Assembly: GCA_947561585.1 (NCBI GenBank)
Contig: CANNZV010000511.1
Location: forward strand, 186,001-250,000
Length of the DNA stretch: 64,000 nucleotides
Source: Caprella mutica
Lineage: Eukaryota; Arthropoda; Malacostraca; Amphipoda; Caprellidae
Direction of reading: 5' to 3'
Part shown: piece after piece, positions 63,322 through 64,000 of the stretch
Layout of the letters: every line of letters starts with the position of its first letter
Position numbering within the stretch: position 1 is the stretch's first letter
Translations under genes and position numbers: made by a program
Notes under the pieces: generated by a model
Database searches by the model: none
Told to the model about the DNA's origin: nothing
What the model saw: the letters and a program-made list of their open reading frames with translations, nothing else

Positions 63322-64000
63322 ACAGAAGTGATCAATTACCACTCTATTTCAACAGCACCACATGAATACCCAACACAAGTGATCAATTACCAATCTATTT
63401 CAACAGCACCACATAAATACCCAACACAAGTGATCAATTACCAATCTATTTCAACAGCACCACATAAATACCCAACACAATTGATCAATTACCACTCTAT
63501 TTCAACAGCACCACATAAATACCCAACACAAGTGATCAATTACCAATCTATTTCAACACTACCACATAAATACCCATCACAAGTGATCAATTACCACTCT
63601 ATTTCAACAGCACCACATAAATAACCAACACAAGTGATCAATTACCACTCTATTTCAACAGCACCACATAAATACCCATCACAAGTGATCAATTACCAAT
63701 CTATTTCAACAGCACCACATAAATAACCAACACAAGTGATCAATTACCACTCTATTTCAACAGCACCACATAAATACCCATCACAAGTGATCAATTACCA
63801 ATCTATTTCAACAGCACCACATAAATACCCAACACAAGTGATCAATTACCCATTTATTTCAACAGCACCACATAAATAACCAACACAAGTGATCAATTAC
63901 CACTCTATTTCAACAGCACCACATAAATACCCATCACAAGTGATCAATTACCAATCTATTTCAACAGCACCACATAAATACCCATCACAAGTGATCAATT

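Larger units (their letters stand above)
50415..64000. repeat. 51-bp satellite array, right part
   Basis: The same 51-bp satellite resumes directly after the Gypsy element and runs off the window, about 266 monomers here. Marker monomers with the 4-bp insertion recur. The variant composition matches the left part, for example TAATTAACC and CACACAAATAACC monomers on both sides of the insertion, consistent with one original array. Confidence 0.96.

Noticed and set aside
22809..63624. Dozens of 64-115 codon ORFs repeating INYQSISTAPHKYPTQV
   Set aside because: They are a by-product of a 51-bp (17-codon) monomer with a stop-free frame; no start context, codon pattern or conservation apart from the satellite itself supports genes.
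22755..64000. CENP-B box in the 51-bp monomer
   Set aside because: No sequence close to the TTCG...CGGG box pattern was found in the monomer.
1..64000. tRNA and rRNA genes
   Set aside because: No convincing A-box/B-box pair with cloverleaf arms or rRNA core sequence was seen by eye; a dedicated tRNA or rRNA scan would be needed to be certain.

Overview
The window is AT-rich eukaryotic nuclear DNA, most likely from an insect. The evidence is spliced exons of a Beaten-path (Beat)-like immunoglobulin-domain gene, a BEL/Pao and a Ty3/Gypsy LTR retrotransposon, Tc1/mariner and pogo-type DNA transposon remnants, and a very large 51-bp satellite array. Nothing bacterial was recognised, and the species cannot be named from the sequence alone.

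Layout. Positions 1-2700 hold no convincing gene. Positions 2705-3706 (-) hold a decayed Tc1-like transposase. Positions 3746-11072 (-) are a BEL/Pao retrotransposon with both LTRs, a 5-bp ACCAT target duplication and a multiply broken gag-pol. Its left LTR carries a 614-bp pogo-like MITE, and the right LTR shows the matching empty site. From 11769 to 14262 (+), four phase-compatible exons encode the C-terminal part of a Beat-like protein; its upstream exons lie outside the window or were not recognised. The donor site of the first visible exon has been amplified in a 30-bp minisatellite. Positions 15216-16393 are a mariner-like element with unusually long (about 200 bp) terminal inverted repeats. 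Positions 16470-18994 and 19812-21148 are two related foldback-like elements whose inverted arms are built from a shared 21-bp tandem unit.

From about 22755 to the right edge the window is a 51-bp satellite with irregular higher-order structure. It has marker monomers carrying a 4-bp insertion and segmental duplications of 820, 871, 1019, 1946, 1997 and 3681 bp. It is interrupted once, at 41886-50414, by a young Gypsy element on the minus strand whose two 515-bp LTRs differ at only two positions by eye. That element has intact gag and pol frames.

The most striking finding is the architecture of the Gypsy element. Gag and Pol are joined by a textbook -1 frameshift signal: the TTTAAAC heptamer lies directly before the gag stop, followed by a 7-nt spacer, an 8-bp perfect stem and a possible pseudoknot. 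The 1846-residue Pol has a normal protease, RT and RNase H, then an OTU-like segment with serine where the catalytic cysteine is expected, then a second retropepsin-like domain (DSG), and only then a DD35E integrase. A (VHED)n tract lies near the C-terminus.
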